From Bacillota bacterium (lineage in GTDB: Bacteria > Bacillota > Clostridia > Christensenellales > Aristaeellaceae): a DNA stretch of 64,000 bases. This document shows positions 1-8,027 of this stretch, in pieces. The notes below the pieces were generated by a model that saw only the letters and a list, made by a program, of their open reading frames with translations, ran no database searches and had not been told where the DNA came from. Every line of letters starts with the position of its first letter. The stretch's first letter is position 1. The position numbers and the translations under genes were made by a program. The DNA lies in the NCBI GenBank assembly GCA_023413135.1, contig JAEZQK010000095.1:1-64000 (forward strand), given 5' to 3'.

Positions 1-1967
1 TCGCGCTTTTCCACGGCCTGGCCGCGGAGGGTGAAGAGCTGGTCGCGGAGCTTGGCGGCCTTTTCAAAGTCGAGGCTATGGGCGGCGGAAAGCATCTGGT
101 CTTCGAGCTGGAGGATGAGGGTCTGCTTTTCTTCATCGGAGAGGACTTCGGGCGATTTTTCCTCCACCTGGCGGGTGATCTCAAGAAGTGCGCGGACGGT
201 ATTTTGAACGCTTTGCGGTGTGATGTTGTGGGCTTCGTTGTAGGCCTGTTGCAGCGCGCGGCGGCGGTTGGTTTCCTGGATGGCGCGCATCATGGAATCG
301 GTGAGTTTGTCGGCATACATGATGACCCGGCCTTCCAGGTTGCGGGCGGCGCGGCCAATGGTTTGCACCAGGGAGGTCTCGCTGCGCAAAAAGCCCTCCT
401 TATCGGCGTCCAGGATGGCTACCAGCGCCACCTCCGGCAGGTCCAAGCCTTCACGCAAAAGGTTGATGCCCACCAGCACGTCAAACTCGCCCAGGCGCAG
501 GTCGCGTATCAGCTCCATGCGCTCCATGGTTTGAATGTCGCTGTGCAGGTAGCGCACCTTGATATCCAAATCCTTTAAATACGAGGTCAAGCTTTCGGCC
601 ATGCGCTTGGTGAGGGTGGTCACCAATACGCGGTGGCCTTTTTTTGTGACCTCGTGAAGCTCGCCTACCAGGTTATCCACCTGGCCGGTGGCGGGGCGGA
701 CGATGATCTCCGGGTCGATGAGGCCCGTGGGGCGGATGATCTGCTCCACAATCTGCCCAGATCTTCCCAGCTCGTAGGGCGCAGGGGTTGCCGATACATA
801 GATCGTTTGATGGATGCGGGTCTGGAACTCCTCGAACAAAAGCGGCCGGTTATCATAGGCTGATGGAAGGCGGAATCCATATTCCACCAGCGCATCCTTG
901 CGCATCCTATCGCCCCGGTACATGGCCCTTACCTGGGGCACGGTGACATGGCTTTCGTCGATGAAGGTGATGAAATCCTCGGGGAAGTAGTCAAGCAGTG
1001 AGAAGGGCGGGTCGCCGGGATTACGCCCGTCAAAGTAGCGGCTGTAATTTTCAATGCCGGTGCAGTAGCCCAGTTCCCGCATCATTTCGATATCGTAGCG
1101 GGTGCGCTGCGCAAGCCGCTGGGCCTCCAGCAGGCGGTCGCCGTCCTTCAGCTCCTGCAGGCGTATTTCCAGGTCCTGCTCAATTTGCTGGATGCCCCTT
1201 TCCATGCCCTCGGGATCGGTGGCGTAGTGGGTGGCGGGGAAGATGGCCGCGTGCAAAAGCGTGCCCAGCACATGGCCGGTGGTGACTTCGATCTCGCTGA
1301 TGCGCTCGATTTCATCGCCGAAAAACTCCACCCGGAGCCCGTGGTCGTATTCACCGGCGGGGATGATTTCCACCACATCGCCCCGCACACGGAAGGTGCC
1401 CCGGGAAAAATCAAGATCGTTTCGTTCGAACTGGATGTCCACCAGCTTTCGCAAAAGCGTATCCCGGCTTAATTGCATGCCTGGACGCAGCGAAAGCATC
1501 AACCCCTCGTACTCCTTGGGGTCACCCATGGAGTAGATGCAGCTGACCGATGCGACGATGATCACATCTCGCCTCTCGCGAAGGGCCGCGGTGGCGCTGT
1601 GGCGGAGGCGGTCGATCTCCTCGTTGATGGAGGCATCCTTTTCGATGTAGGTATCGGAGGAGGCGATATAAGCTTCCGGCTGGTAGTAGTCGTAATAGCT
1701 GACGAAATACTCCACCGCGCTGTCGGGAAAAAACGACTTGAACTCGCTGCAAAGCTGCGCCGCCAGCGTTTTGTTGTGGGCGATGACCAAGGCGGGGCGC
1801 TGCACTTTTTCGATGACGGAGGCCATGGTAAATGTCTTGCCCGACCCGGTTACGCCCAGCAGCACCTGGTCGGTAAGGCCTCCACCTAAACCCTTGGCCA
1901 GCGCCTCGATCGCCTGGGGCTGATCGCCTGTGGCAGTATATGGAGCTTTCAAAACAAAACGGTTCAC
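1..1967 (-). CDS. uvrB: UvrABC excinuclease subunit B (3' end cut by window edge)
   Basis: Damage-recognition helicase subunit of nucleotide excision repair, cytosolic, acting with UvrA and UvrC. The translation has the N-terminal GDQPQAI motif, Walker A GVTGSGKT at residues 38-45 and the beta-hairpin tip YYDYYQPEAY at about 91-100 that clamps DNA. The C-terminal UVR helix (DFEKAAKLRDQL), which contacts UvrC, is read at the extreme left edge, so only a few residues are missing: about 655 codons are present against a usual 655-675. The start is GTG at 1967 with GGAGG seven bases upstream. The gene is transcribed leftward, divergent from murA. A LexA box lies just upstream, so SOS control is expected. 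The call rests on whole-length family similarity and is very secure. Confidence 0.97.
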   Translation of the reverse strand, partial: MNRFVLKAPYTATGDQPQAIEALAKGLGGGLTDQVLLGVTGSGKTFTMASVIEKVQRPALVIAHNKTLAAQLCSEFKSFFPDSAVEYFVSYYDYYQPEAYIASSDTYIEKDASINEEIDRLRHSATAALRERRDVIIVASVSCIYSMGDPKEYEGLMLSLRPGMQLSRDTLLRKLVDIQFERNDLDFSRGTFRVRGDVVEIIPAGEYDHGLRVEFFGDEIERISEIEVTTGHVLGTLLHAAIFPATHYATDPEGMERGIQQIEQDLEIRLQELKDGDRLLEAQRLAQRTRYDIEMMRELGYCTGIENYSRYFDGRNPGDPPFSLLDYFPEDFITFIDESHVTVPQVRAMYRGDRMRKDALVEYGFRLPSAYDNRPLLFEEFQTRIHQTIYVSATPAPYELGRSGQIVEQIIRPTGLIDPEIIVRPATGQVDNLVGELHEVTKKGHRVLVTTLTKRMAESLTSYLKDLDIKVRYLHSDIQTMERMELIRDLRLGEFDVLVGINLLREGLDLPEVALVAILDADKEGFLRSETSLVQTIGRAARNLEGRVIMYADKLTDSMMRAIQETNRRRALQQAYNEAHNITPQSVQNTVRALLEITRQVEEKSPEVLSDEEKQTLILQLEDQMLSAAHSLDFEKAAKLRDQLFTLRGQAVEKR

Positions 1968-1983
1968 AGTTTGCCTCCAATAA

Positions 1984-1995
1984 GAACGTTTGTTC
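1984..1995 (-). promoter_or_regulatory. LexA (SOS) operator of uvrB
   Basis: On the uvrB sense strand the sequence reads AGAACAAACGTTCT, a perfect GAAC-N4-GTTC palindrome fitting the Gram-positive LexA/DinR consensus CGAACRNRYGTTYG in its core. It lies between the likely -10 element and the GTG start, where bound repressor would block transcription. Confidence 0.85.
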
Positions 1996-1999
1996 TGAA

Positions 2000-2028
2000 A
2001 TTGTACCACAAAACGTCTGAAATGGGAA
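2000..2028 (-). promoter_or_regulatory. Probable uvrB promoter
   Basis: Reading leftward, TTCCCA (2028-2023), a 17-base spacer and TACAAT (2005-2000). The -10 is good and the -35 matches four of six bases. The LexA box begins five bases downstream of the -10. Confidence 0.55.
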
Positions 2029-2210
2029 GACTCTGCCAGAAAAAATTGTTGTCGGAAGCGGAGAATTAAAATCTGCCTCGTATGAATCCGGGCGGCTGAG
2101 TAGGCGCGCGTTATGATGCCAAAATCCGTCCTCCAGCGGCTTAAACGACCTTTTCCAGCAGAATATTTGCTCCTTCGCAGGAGAAACTGAATGCGACAGG
2201 AGGGAAGTGT

Positions 2211-2282
2211 ATGGCCATCACACTTGTGAAAAACACGGCTCCAGGGCCGATGAAGCCCGCCTTCGGGAGATGCGGGTTATGA
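2211..2282 (+). CDS. Putative 23-residue leader peptide translationally coupled to murA
   Basis: A short open frame starting ATG at 2211, six bases after a very strong Shine-Dalgarno AGGAGGG (2198-2204), and ending in TGA at 2280-2282. The stop overlaps the murA start as ATGA. It begins MAITLVKNTAPGP and ends FGRCGL. The best ribosome site in this region serves this frame and not murA, which has a weaker GGGAG of its own. Arms CCCGC (2256-2260) and GCGGG (2271-2275) could fold around the murA ribosome site. Codon content is too short to judge. It may be a real leader controlling murA translation, or simply a coupling device; no homologue is recognised. Confidence 0.5.
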   Translation: MAITLVKNTAPGPMKPAFGRCGL

Positions 2283-3523
2283 CTACCTATGTAGTATCCC
2301 AAAGCCCGGGCTTGAGCGGCGAAATCGAGATCAATACGGCAAAAAATGCCGTATTGCCAATTTTGGCCGCGTCGCTTTTAACTCAAGAGCCGCTGTCTAT
2401 CTTAAGGGTGCCCAACCTGACCGACGTGCAAACGCTGATCCATATTTTGCGGGATTGCGGTGCGGACGTTACGGAAAGCGAGGGCACGGTTACCGCGTTT
2501 GCCAAAAATCCACACAATCCAAATGACGAAGACAGCATCCGGCGTATGCGGGCGTCGGTGCTGGTGATGGGGCCGCTCCTGGCCCGCACAGGGTACGCAA
2601 GGGTGGCGCTGCCCGGCGGCTGCGCCATAGGACAAAGACCAATCGACCTGCACGTAAAAGGCATGCAGGCTTTGGGCGCGGAGGTGGAGATATCCTCCGG
2701 CAGCGTAACGCTCAAAGGCAAGCTAAAGGGCGGCAACGTATATCTCGACCTGCCCAGCGTGGGCGCAACGGAAAACATCATCATGGCGGCCACCCTTGCC
2801 GATGGCATCACACGCATTGAGAATGCGGCAAAGGAACCGGAGATTTCAGACCTGGCCGGATGCCTTACGCAGATGGGCGCAAAAATCATGGGCGCCGGCA
2901 CCGGTACCATATGGGTGGAAGGCGTGAAAGCTTTATCCGGCTGCACGTACCAGCCCATCGCAGACCGCATCGAAGCCGGCACGCTGGCCTGCGCCGCAGC
3001 CATCACCAAGGGCAGTGTGCTTTTGCAAAGCGCGCGTCCGGAACACATGCGGGCGGTACTCTTCAAGCTTCAGGAGGCCGGTGTGCAGGTAAAGGAAAGC
3101 CGTGGCGGCTTGCGCATTTCCGGCCGTGCCGCTCATCCGTTTGAACTTCGTACGTTAAGTTATCCCGGTTTTCCCACCGATATGCAAGCACCTATGATGA
3201 CCGTGGCACTGGCGGTGAAGGGAACCAGTGTCTTTCTGGAAACCATTTTTGAAAACCGCTTCATGCACGCCCAGGAACTAAAGCGCATGGGCGCACGCAT
3301 CAGGCTTGATAACCGCGTGGCCGTGATCGAGGGCGGTGTGCCGCTGACAGGGGCGCAAGTGACCGTTACAGACCTTCGGGCAGGTGCCGCGCTGATGCTG
3401 GCCGGGCTGATCGCCCAGGGCCAAACTGAAATCAACGATCCAGGCGGGAACATTGCAAGAGGTTATTCCGACCTTCCCGAGAAGCTCAACCGCCTGGGCG
3501 CGAAAGTGGACGTGAAGTCCTGA
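2279..3523 (+). CDS. murA: UDP-N-acetylglucosamine 1-carboxyvinyltransferase
   Basis: First committed step of peptidoglycan synthesis: transfers enolpyruvate from phosphoenolpyruvate to UDP-GlcNAc in the cytosol. 414 residues, the usual length. Counting from ATG 2279, K22 and N23 (NTAKNA) and the catalytic, fosfomycin-target cysteine C115 in LPGGCAIGQRP fall exactly at the standard positions. That supports this start over an in-frame GTG at 2207, which would add 24 unconserved residues. A GGGAGA ribosome site lies about eight bases upstream, and the start overlaps the stop of a small leader frame. Clostridia often carry two MurA paralogues; which one this is cannot be told here. A terminator hairpin follows the stop. 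Confidence 0.96.
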   Translation: MTTYVVSQSPGLSGEIEINTAKNAVLPILAASLLTQEPLSILRVPNLTDVQTLIHILRDCGADVTESEGTVTAFAKNPHNPNDEDSIRRMRASVLVMGPLLARTGYARVALPGGCAIGQRPIDLHVKGMQALGAEVEISSGSVTLKGKLKGGNVYLDLPSVGATENIIMAATLADGITRIENAAKEPEISDLAGCLTQMGAKIMGAGTGTIWVEGVKALSGCTYQPIADRIEAGTLACAAAITKGSVLLQSARPEHMRAVLFKLQEAGVQVKESRGGLRISGRAAHPFELRTLSYPGFPTDMQAPMMTVALAVKGTSVFLETIFENRFMHAQELKRMGARIRLDNRVAVIEGGVPLTGAQVTVTDLRAGAALMLAGLIAQGQTEINDPGGNIARGYSDLPEKLNRLGAKVDVKS

Positions 3524-3542
3524 GCATGTTGAATGGAAAAAC

Positions 3543-3572
3543 AAAACGCCGCGTGAGAACATGCGGCGTTTT
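3543..3572. terminator. Bidirectional rho-independent terminator between murA and thiT
   Basis: Perfect stem AAAACGCCGC / GCGGCGTTTT with a ten-base loop. The flanking A and T runs allow it to serve murA rightward and thiT leftward. Confidence 0.85.
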
Positions 3573-3605
3573 GCATGAAAGTGGTTGTCAAGCTTGGAAG
3601 GCAGG

Positions 3606-4304
3606 TTACTTTGCCTTCATCAGTTTAAGCAGCCTCGGCGCGGCCAAAACGGCTACCACAAGACAGATGGCGGCGTCCACAAGCACGAAGGAGTTGTATC
3701 CCAGGCTGTAGACCCAAGGGTTGGCATCGCCTGCGTACTCCGCAAAGAACAGTACGCCGCTTAGCGTGTGGCAGGCCATGCGCAGAAGGCTGACCACGAC
3801 CATCCCTACATAAAGCGACCACTTTTGCTGTTTTTTTGCAAACAATCCCATCAGGCCAATTACGCCAAAGGCAATGGGATAGTCCAGCAGGAACTGCCAG
3901 AAGCCTACGATATAGGGATCCTGAATGGCTTGCAGAAGGCCGTACGCAAGGGAAGCGACCAGACCCGGTCCTACCCCAAAGGCATAGGAAAAGAGCATCA
4001 TCGGCAGCATGCTGGCGGGGGTGATAGTGCCGCCCTGGGGCATGCGCCACAGGCGGATATAGGAGAGCATAAAGGCCAGTGCGATAGACAATGCCGCATA
4101 GGCAAGAAGCTTGGCCGTCCATTGTGTTTTCTGCCGTGCGATGGCAGTCAGCCCGGCCCACAGGAGTATCAACACCGCCAGAATGATCCAGCCGACATAG
4201 GAAACTTCGCCAAACTTTTCAAAGGCGGTTTGCAGCCAGGTCGGTTCCGCCGCCGCAGCGGCCTCTCCTTCGGCCAATGCCGAGGAAAACAACAAGTCCC
4301 ACAT
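3606..4304 (-). CDS. thiT: Thiamine transporter S-component ThiT (YuaJ family)
   Basis: Membrane substrate-capture subunit of an energy-coupling factor transporter for thiamine. It works with the shared EcfA/A'/T module, which is not in this window. The core has the family pattern RLWRMPQGGTITPASMLPMM, then several hydrophobic helices and a C-terminal YNSFVLVDAAI. At 232 residues it is longer than the usual 180-190 because an extra N-terminal segment with one more hydrophobic helix (about residues 37-57) precedes the core. The start is ATG 4304, eight to nine bases after GGGAGG; the in-frame ATG at 4331 lies before that ribosome site and is rejected. A TPP riboswitch precedes it, which independently supports the thiamine assignment. 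Confidence 0.93.
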   Translation of the reverse strand: MWDLLFSSALAEGEAAAAAEPTWLQTAFEKFGEVSYVGWIILAVLILLWAGLTAIARQKTQWTAKLLAYAALSIALAFMLSYIRLWRMPQGGTITPASMLPMMLFSYAFGVGPGLVASLAYGLLQAIQDPYIVGFWQFLLDYPIAFGVIGLMGLFAKKQQKWSLYVGMVVVSLLRMACHTLSGVLFFAEYAGDANPWVYSLGYNSFVLVDAAICLVVAVLAAPRLLKLMKAK

Positions 4305-4336
4305 GAAAAAAATCCTCCCTTTCTTGCGCATCCATC

Positions 4337-4370
4337 AAGAAATAGAAAACCCGCGGCTTACGCACGCGGG
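4337..4370 (-). terminator. Riboswitch-controlled terminator in the thiT leader
   Basis: Leftward reading gives CCCGCG, a nine-base loop, CGCGGG and then TTTTCTATTTCTT. It sits between the TPP aptamer and the thiT ribosome site, so it is the likely expression platform: thiamine pyrophosphate binding favours termination. Confidence 0.8.
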
Positions 4371-4436
4371 AAACAGAGGTGCCTTCATTTCCTTGCGGAA
4401 ATTCAGGCTGGGTCACGAAGGAAACCTTCGCGCCCT

Positions 4437-4530
4437 CCGCTTCCCTACGGTAGGATTACCTACACAGGTTCTAAGGGTCGGGACATACGCCCTCTCAGCC
4501 ACGATAAAAACCGTGTTGCCCCCCTAGCGG
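4437..4530 (-). ncRNA. TPP riboswitch aptamer (THI element)
   Basis: Leftward reading shows the thi-box landmarks in order: P1 strand CCGCT with GGGG following, a P3 hairpin CACGG...CGTG, the invariant GCTGAGA, ACCCTTAGAACCTG, a P5 hairpin GTAGG...CCTAC, and CGTAGGGAAGCGG closing P1 (CCGCT/AGCGG). CTGAGA binds the pyrimidine and the GTAGGGAA side binds the pyrophosphate. It senses thiamine pyrophosphate and controls thiT. Confidence 0.95.
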
Positions 4531-4551
4531 TGGATGCAATTTTCAAGTATA

Positions 4552-4581
4552 ATTATAATCTCCAAAGAACAGGGAAGTCAA
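4552..4581 (-). promoter_or_regulatory. Probable thiT promoter
   Basis: Leftward: TTGACT (4581-4576), 18-base spacer, TATAAT (4557-4552), located about 22 bases before the riboswitch. Confidence 0.65.
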
Positions 4582-4680
4582 GGATGATTTAAAATCGAGG
4601 GCAACCGTAGCACAATGAGTTTGAAGCCTGCGAAGGCGCAGCCGGAACGGGCGACACGGTGCGCAGGGCAGGAGGGAGTA

Positions 4681-4762
4681 GGGGGGATTTCGATTTCCCC
4701 CCTTAACTCCCCCCTGCACTCCCCATATCCCCCTTGAAACGACCAGGGCCTGCGGGCCCTGG
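4681..4762. repeat. Structured GC-rich intergenic segment, possibly a dispersed repeat
   Basis: In the gap between the thiT promoter and the HD nucleotidase there are two hairpins: GGGGGGA/TCCCCCC (4681-4687 with 4696-4702) and an 8-bp stem CCAGGGCC/GGGCCCTGG (4743-4750 with 4755-4762). A run of C-rich blocks lies between them. No open frame is plausible. It resembles the non-coding palindromic elements scattered through clostridial genomes, but only one copy is seen here. Confidence 0.35.
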
Positions 4763-4861
4763 ACCCAAAGAGGACGGTACTTACTGGCTAGTACGTTGGC
4801 CTTATTCACAAATCTCGGGGAAAGACGCGCTAGCGGCTTTTCTCGAAAATGCGGAGCGCTT

Positions 4862-5449
4862 ATGAAGCATTTTTTCGCTTATTTATCCAGGATGAAGCTG
4901 ATCCAGCGCTGGGGGCTGATGCGCAACATCCGGCCGGAGAATGATATGGAGCATGCGCTGCAGGCCGCCATCATCGCCCACGGGCTGGCGGCTATGGCTG
5001 TGACGCGGTTTGCAAAAAAGGTGAATCCGGAGCATGTGATGGCCCTGGCCATCTACCATGACGCCGGGGAAGTGATCACAGGCGATCTGCCCACGCCTGT
5101 CAAATATCACAATCCCTTCATGCGCACCGAGTACAAAAAGCTGGAGGAGTTGGCCCATCACAAGCTTTTGTCCATGCTGCCGCCCGACCTTCAGCCCTCG
5201 TATGAGCCGTATCTCATCCACCAGGACGATACGTACGAATGGAAGCTGGTGAAGGCCGCCGACCGCATTTGCGCCTATATCAAGTGCGTGGAGGAGGAGA
5301 TGGCCGGGAACAGCGAGTTTTTGCAGGCCAAATCTTCCGTACTGAAATCCATACAAGAAAATGAATTGCCGGAAGTGCAGGCCTTTATGACGGAATTTGT
5401 GCCCAGTTTCGGCCTGTCGCTGGACGAGCTGTCCGGCGGGGGTGAATGA
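4862..5449 (+). CDS. yfbR: YfbR-like HD-domain 5'-deoxynucleotidase
   Basis: Predicted metal-dependent phosphohydrolase removing phosphate from deoxynucleoside 5'-monophosphates in the cytosol. 195 residues against 199 in the Escherichia coli protein. The HD metal ligands are H31 (MEHALQ), H66-D67 (AIYHDAGE) and D134 (KAADRICAY), close to the E. coli positions. The start at ATG 4862 has GGAG five bases upstream; an upstream in-frame start at 4796 would add residues unlike the family. The stop overlaps the start of the next gene, so the two are translationally coupled. Confidence 0.85.
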   Translation: MKHFFAYLSRMKLIQRWGLMRNIRPENDMEHALQAAIIAHGLAAMAVTRFAKKVNPEHVMALAIYHDAGEVITGDLPTPVKYHNPFMRTEYKKLEELAHHKLLSMLPPDLQPSYEPYLIHQDDTYEWKLVKAADRICAYIKCVEEEMAGNSEFLQAKSSVLKSIQENELPEVQAFMTEFVPSFGLSLDELSGGGE

Positions 5450-6270
5450 TGCGCCTGGGGCTGACCTCTGCGGCTTTTTACGGGCGGCTGGAGACGGAGG
5501 ACGCAGCATCAAGGCTTCGGGAATATCATATCACTTGCTGTGAGATTTTTTTGGAAACGCGCAGCGAGTACAGTGGGTCATTTGGTGAGATTGTGCAGGA
5601 AAGGCTCGGCGGCCTTCCCTGCCGGTCCATCCATGCCAAGGGCACCCAGTTTGAGGGGGATCTGTTTGGCGCCTCCCCCCGGCAGCGGCAGGATGCCTTT
5701 CAAATATTAGAGGGTGTGCTGGACTGCGGCCAGGCTCTGGGGGCGGGTGTTTATGTTTTTCATGGCCATCCGGATTACCGGGGCGGGCTTCATCCGGGGC
5801 GCATACCGCGGCTACATGAAACGATAAACCTCATTCGCGAAATGGCGGGGGAAAGGGGCATGCAGCTTGCCTGGGAAAACGTGTCCTGGTGCGCGCTCAA
5901 GCGCCCGGAGGATGCGGCGTATTTCAGGGAAGCATGTCCGGAGCTTTCATTTGTGCTGGACATCAAGCAGGCGGTTCAGGCAGGAGCGGACCCTTTTGCC
6001 TTTCTGCCTGCCATGGGTGGGCGTCTTATACACCTGCATGTGCTGGACTTTGAGCCTTCGGGCCGGCTGTGTTTGCCCGGCCAGGGTATATTTGACTTCA
6101 AGCGATTGCGCCGGGAACTTGATGCCATGGACTATCAGGGAGATGTGATCCTGGAGCCTTACGCTGCCCAGGCGGAGGATGAAAGTGCGCTCCGGGAAAG
6201 CATTTGCTACATGCACTCGGTATTTGGCACTTCACCAGATGGCTGTCTTGTTGCACCACCCGTTGCCTGA
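5446..6270 (+). CDS. Sugar-phosphate isomerase/epimerase-like TIM barrel protein
   Basis: 274 residues with the xylose-isomerase/AP-endonuclease-2 TIM-barrel layout: an N-terminal LGLTSAAF strand, CEIFLET, HAKGTQFEGD, VFHGHPDY, LAWENVSW, FVLDIKQA, LIHLHVLDF and a C-terminal DVILEPY. The His, Glu and Asp residues in these strands fit metal ligands of the fold, but the substrate is unknown. Its ATG overlaps the stop of the YfbR-like gene (TGATG), so the two are probably made together. A role linked to sugar or nucleoside salvage is inference only. Confidence 0.75.
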   Translation: MMRLGLTSAAFYGRLETEDAASRLREYHITCCEIFLETRSEYSGSFGEIVQERLGGLPCRSIHAKGTQFEGDLFGASPRQRQDAFQILEGVLDCGQALGAGVYVFHGHPDYRGGLHPGRIPRLHETINLIREMAGERGMQLAWENVSWCALKRPEDAAYFREACPELSFVLDIKQAVQAGADPFAFLPAMGGRLIHLHVLDFEPSGRLCLPGQGIFDFKRLRRELDAMDYQGDVILEPYAAQAEDESALRESICYMHSVFGTSPDGCLVAPPVA

Positions 6271-6319
6271 TTTTTGAACAGTGTATCCTGTAACAGCTTG
6301 CGCCGCAGGCTGTTTTTGA

Positions 6320-6347
6320 TTGCAAAAATATGACAAAGGTGTATAAT
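6320..6347 (+). promoter_or_regulatory. Probable sigma-A promoter of the LRR protein gene
   Basis: TTGCAA (6320-6325), 16-base spacer, TATAAT (6342-6347), about 85 bases before the start codon. Confidence 0.65.
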
Positions 6348-6430
6348 ATGGGAAACGATTGTGTTATGAAGACGTTTAATCATCCGTACAGGGTTTGAAA
6401 AAACTTTGCCTTGGGCAAGGAGAAACACAT

Positions 6431-7864
6431 ATGAAAACAATGCCTGGTTTGCTGCTCATCGTGGTCCTGATGACAACGTTCCTTGTTTTCCCGGCATACG
6501 CACAAAACGCAGCACCTGGGGATTTTCAGTATGCTCTGGACAATGGCGGCAAAGCGACCATTGTGTACTATATGGGGGCGGAGACAGGCACGTTAATGAT
6601 TCCGGAGCAGCTGGACGGCCATCCCGTAGTTGCTATCGGCCAGGCAGCCTTCATGGGGAATAAATTTACCTCCGTTGTGATCCCCGCCGGGCTGACAACC
6701 ATCACGCCCGGTGTTTTTGGCGGAAGCAATGGCCTTGTTTCCATTGATGTGGCTGCCGGAAACCCGGTTTATGAGCAGGTGGACGGCGTTTTGTTCGATA
6801 AAGCAAAAAAAACGCTGCACACCTATCCCATCGCAAGGGCTGCTTCAGACTATCAAATCCCCCAGGGGACTTTGATCATCGGCAACGGCGCGTTTTTCAA
6901 CTGCGAACGGCTGATATCAGTCGCACTTCCCGATACGCTTACCTCCATTGGCGAAAACGCATTTTACGGCTGTAAAAGCCTTCCGTCGCTGGCCATTCCG
7001 GGTGGCGTGACCAATATTGGCAACGGTGCGTTTTCCATGTGCGGCGCATTGCATGATATCATCCTCCCCGGCAGTGTAAAAAGCATTGGCACCGGCGTCT
7101 TTGACGGGTGTTTGAACCTTGCTTCGTTGACGGTGGCTGCGGACAACCCTGTTTTTGAGGTGATCGGCGGCGTATTGTTTGACAAGACCCAGAAGCTTTT
7201 GCATACTTACCCCCAGGCGCTGACTGCCCCAAACTACCAGGTGCCCGAGGGAACGCTGCAAATTGGCAGCCTTGCTTTTGCTCTTTGCACAGCCCTGAAA
7301 TCTGTGACCATCCCGGACTGCGTGACAAGCATCGGTGAATCCGCGTTCTTAAGCTGTACGGAGCTTGAATCTATTGTGCTTCCCAAAGGCTTGACCCGGC
7401 TGGAGGCCAGTGTGTTTGCCGCATGCGAAGGCTTAAAAAGCATTCAGATTCCGGATGGCGTAACCCATATCGGCCCCCAGGCTTTTTATAATTGTTTCTG
7501 GCTGAACCAGGTGAATATCCCTTACGGCGTGACCTCATTGGAGCCTTACGCATTCGCCTATTGTGGATTTATTCGCGAAATCACTATTCCCGGCAGCGTT
7601 TTGACCATTGGCGACGGCGCGTTTATGGGTTGCGATTATATGACAAACGCGGTGATCCAGTCCGGTGTTCAAACCATAGGAGCCTATGCCTTCAGCGAAT
7701 GTTTGAATCTGACGTGGGTTTCGCTGCCGCAAAGTGTTTCCGGCATTGGGGAGAACGCCTTTTTTGGGTGCGGGAAGCTGGTAGTTTCCCTTGTGGAAAA
7801 TAGTTACGCCCACGAGTATTTTTATCAGAACAAGCTGCAGTTTACCTTCAGCAAACCGCAATAG
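6431..7864 (+). CDS. Secreted BspA-type leucine-rich repeat protein
   Basis: 477 residues beginning with a signal peptide (MKTMPGLLLIVVLMTTFLVF, cleavage probably after AYA). The rest is a tandem array of roughly 23-residue LRR_5 units of pattern IP-x-x-V-T-x-IG-x-x-AF-x-x-C-x-x-L, with two longer insertions (DVAAGNPVYEQVDGVLFDK and its second copy near residue 235). Such proteins are exported and bind host or cell-surface ligands. No anchor motif is visible at the C-terminus, so it may be released. The start is ATG 6431 with AAGGAG upstream; an in-frame start at 6395 precedes that site. It stands alone with its own promoter. Confidence 0.85.
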   Translation: MKTMPGLLLIVVLMTTFLVFPAYAQNAAPGDFQYALDNGGKATIVYYMGAETGTLMIPEQLDGHPVVAIGQAAFMGNKFTSVVIPAGLTTITPGVFGGSNGLVSIDVAAGNPVYEQVDGVLFDKAKKTLHTYPIARAASDYQIPQGTLIIGNGAFFNCERLISVALPDTLTSIGENAFYGCKSLPSLAIPGGVTNIGNGAFSMCGALHDIILPGSVKSIGTGVFDGCLNLASLTVAADNPVFEVIGGVLFDKTQKLLHTYPQALTAPNYQVPEGTLQIGSLAFALCTALKSVTIPDCVTSIGESAFLSCTELESIVLPKGLTRLEASVFAACEGLKSIQIPDGVTHIGPQAFYNCFWLNQVNIPYGVTSLEPYAFAYCGFIREITIPGSVLTIGDGAFMGCDYMTNAVIQSGVQTIGAYAFSECLNLTWVSLPQSVSGIGENAFFGCGKLVVSLVENSYAHEYFYQNKLQFTFSKPQ

Positions 7865-8027
7865 AGTTGCATAACCGGCATGTATTTTGCAGGTTGAAAC
7901 ATTTCATGAAGCGCCCTCCACGCTTATTTGCCTGCATCTTTTGGAACCTTCTGTTCGTTCGTGGAAAACTATGCTATAATGGCATGACCATTTTATTGGC
8001 ATGATATTTTTGGAGGGGGAAATCTTC

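Noticed and set aside
6800..7800. DNA tandem repeats in the LRR gene
   Set aside because: The repeats are at protein level only; nucleotide copies are diverged and serve the LRR fold.
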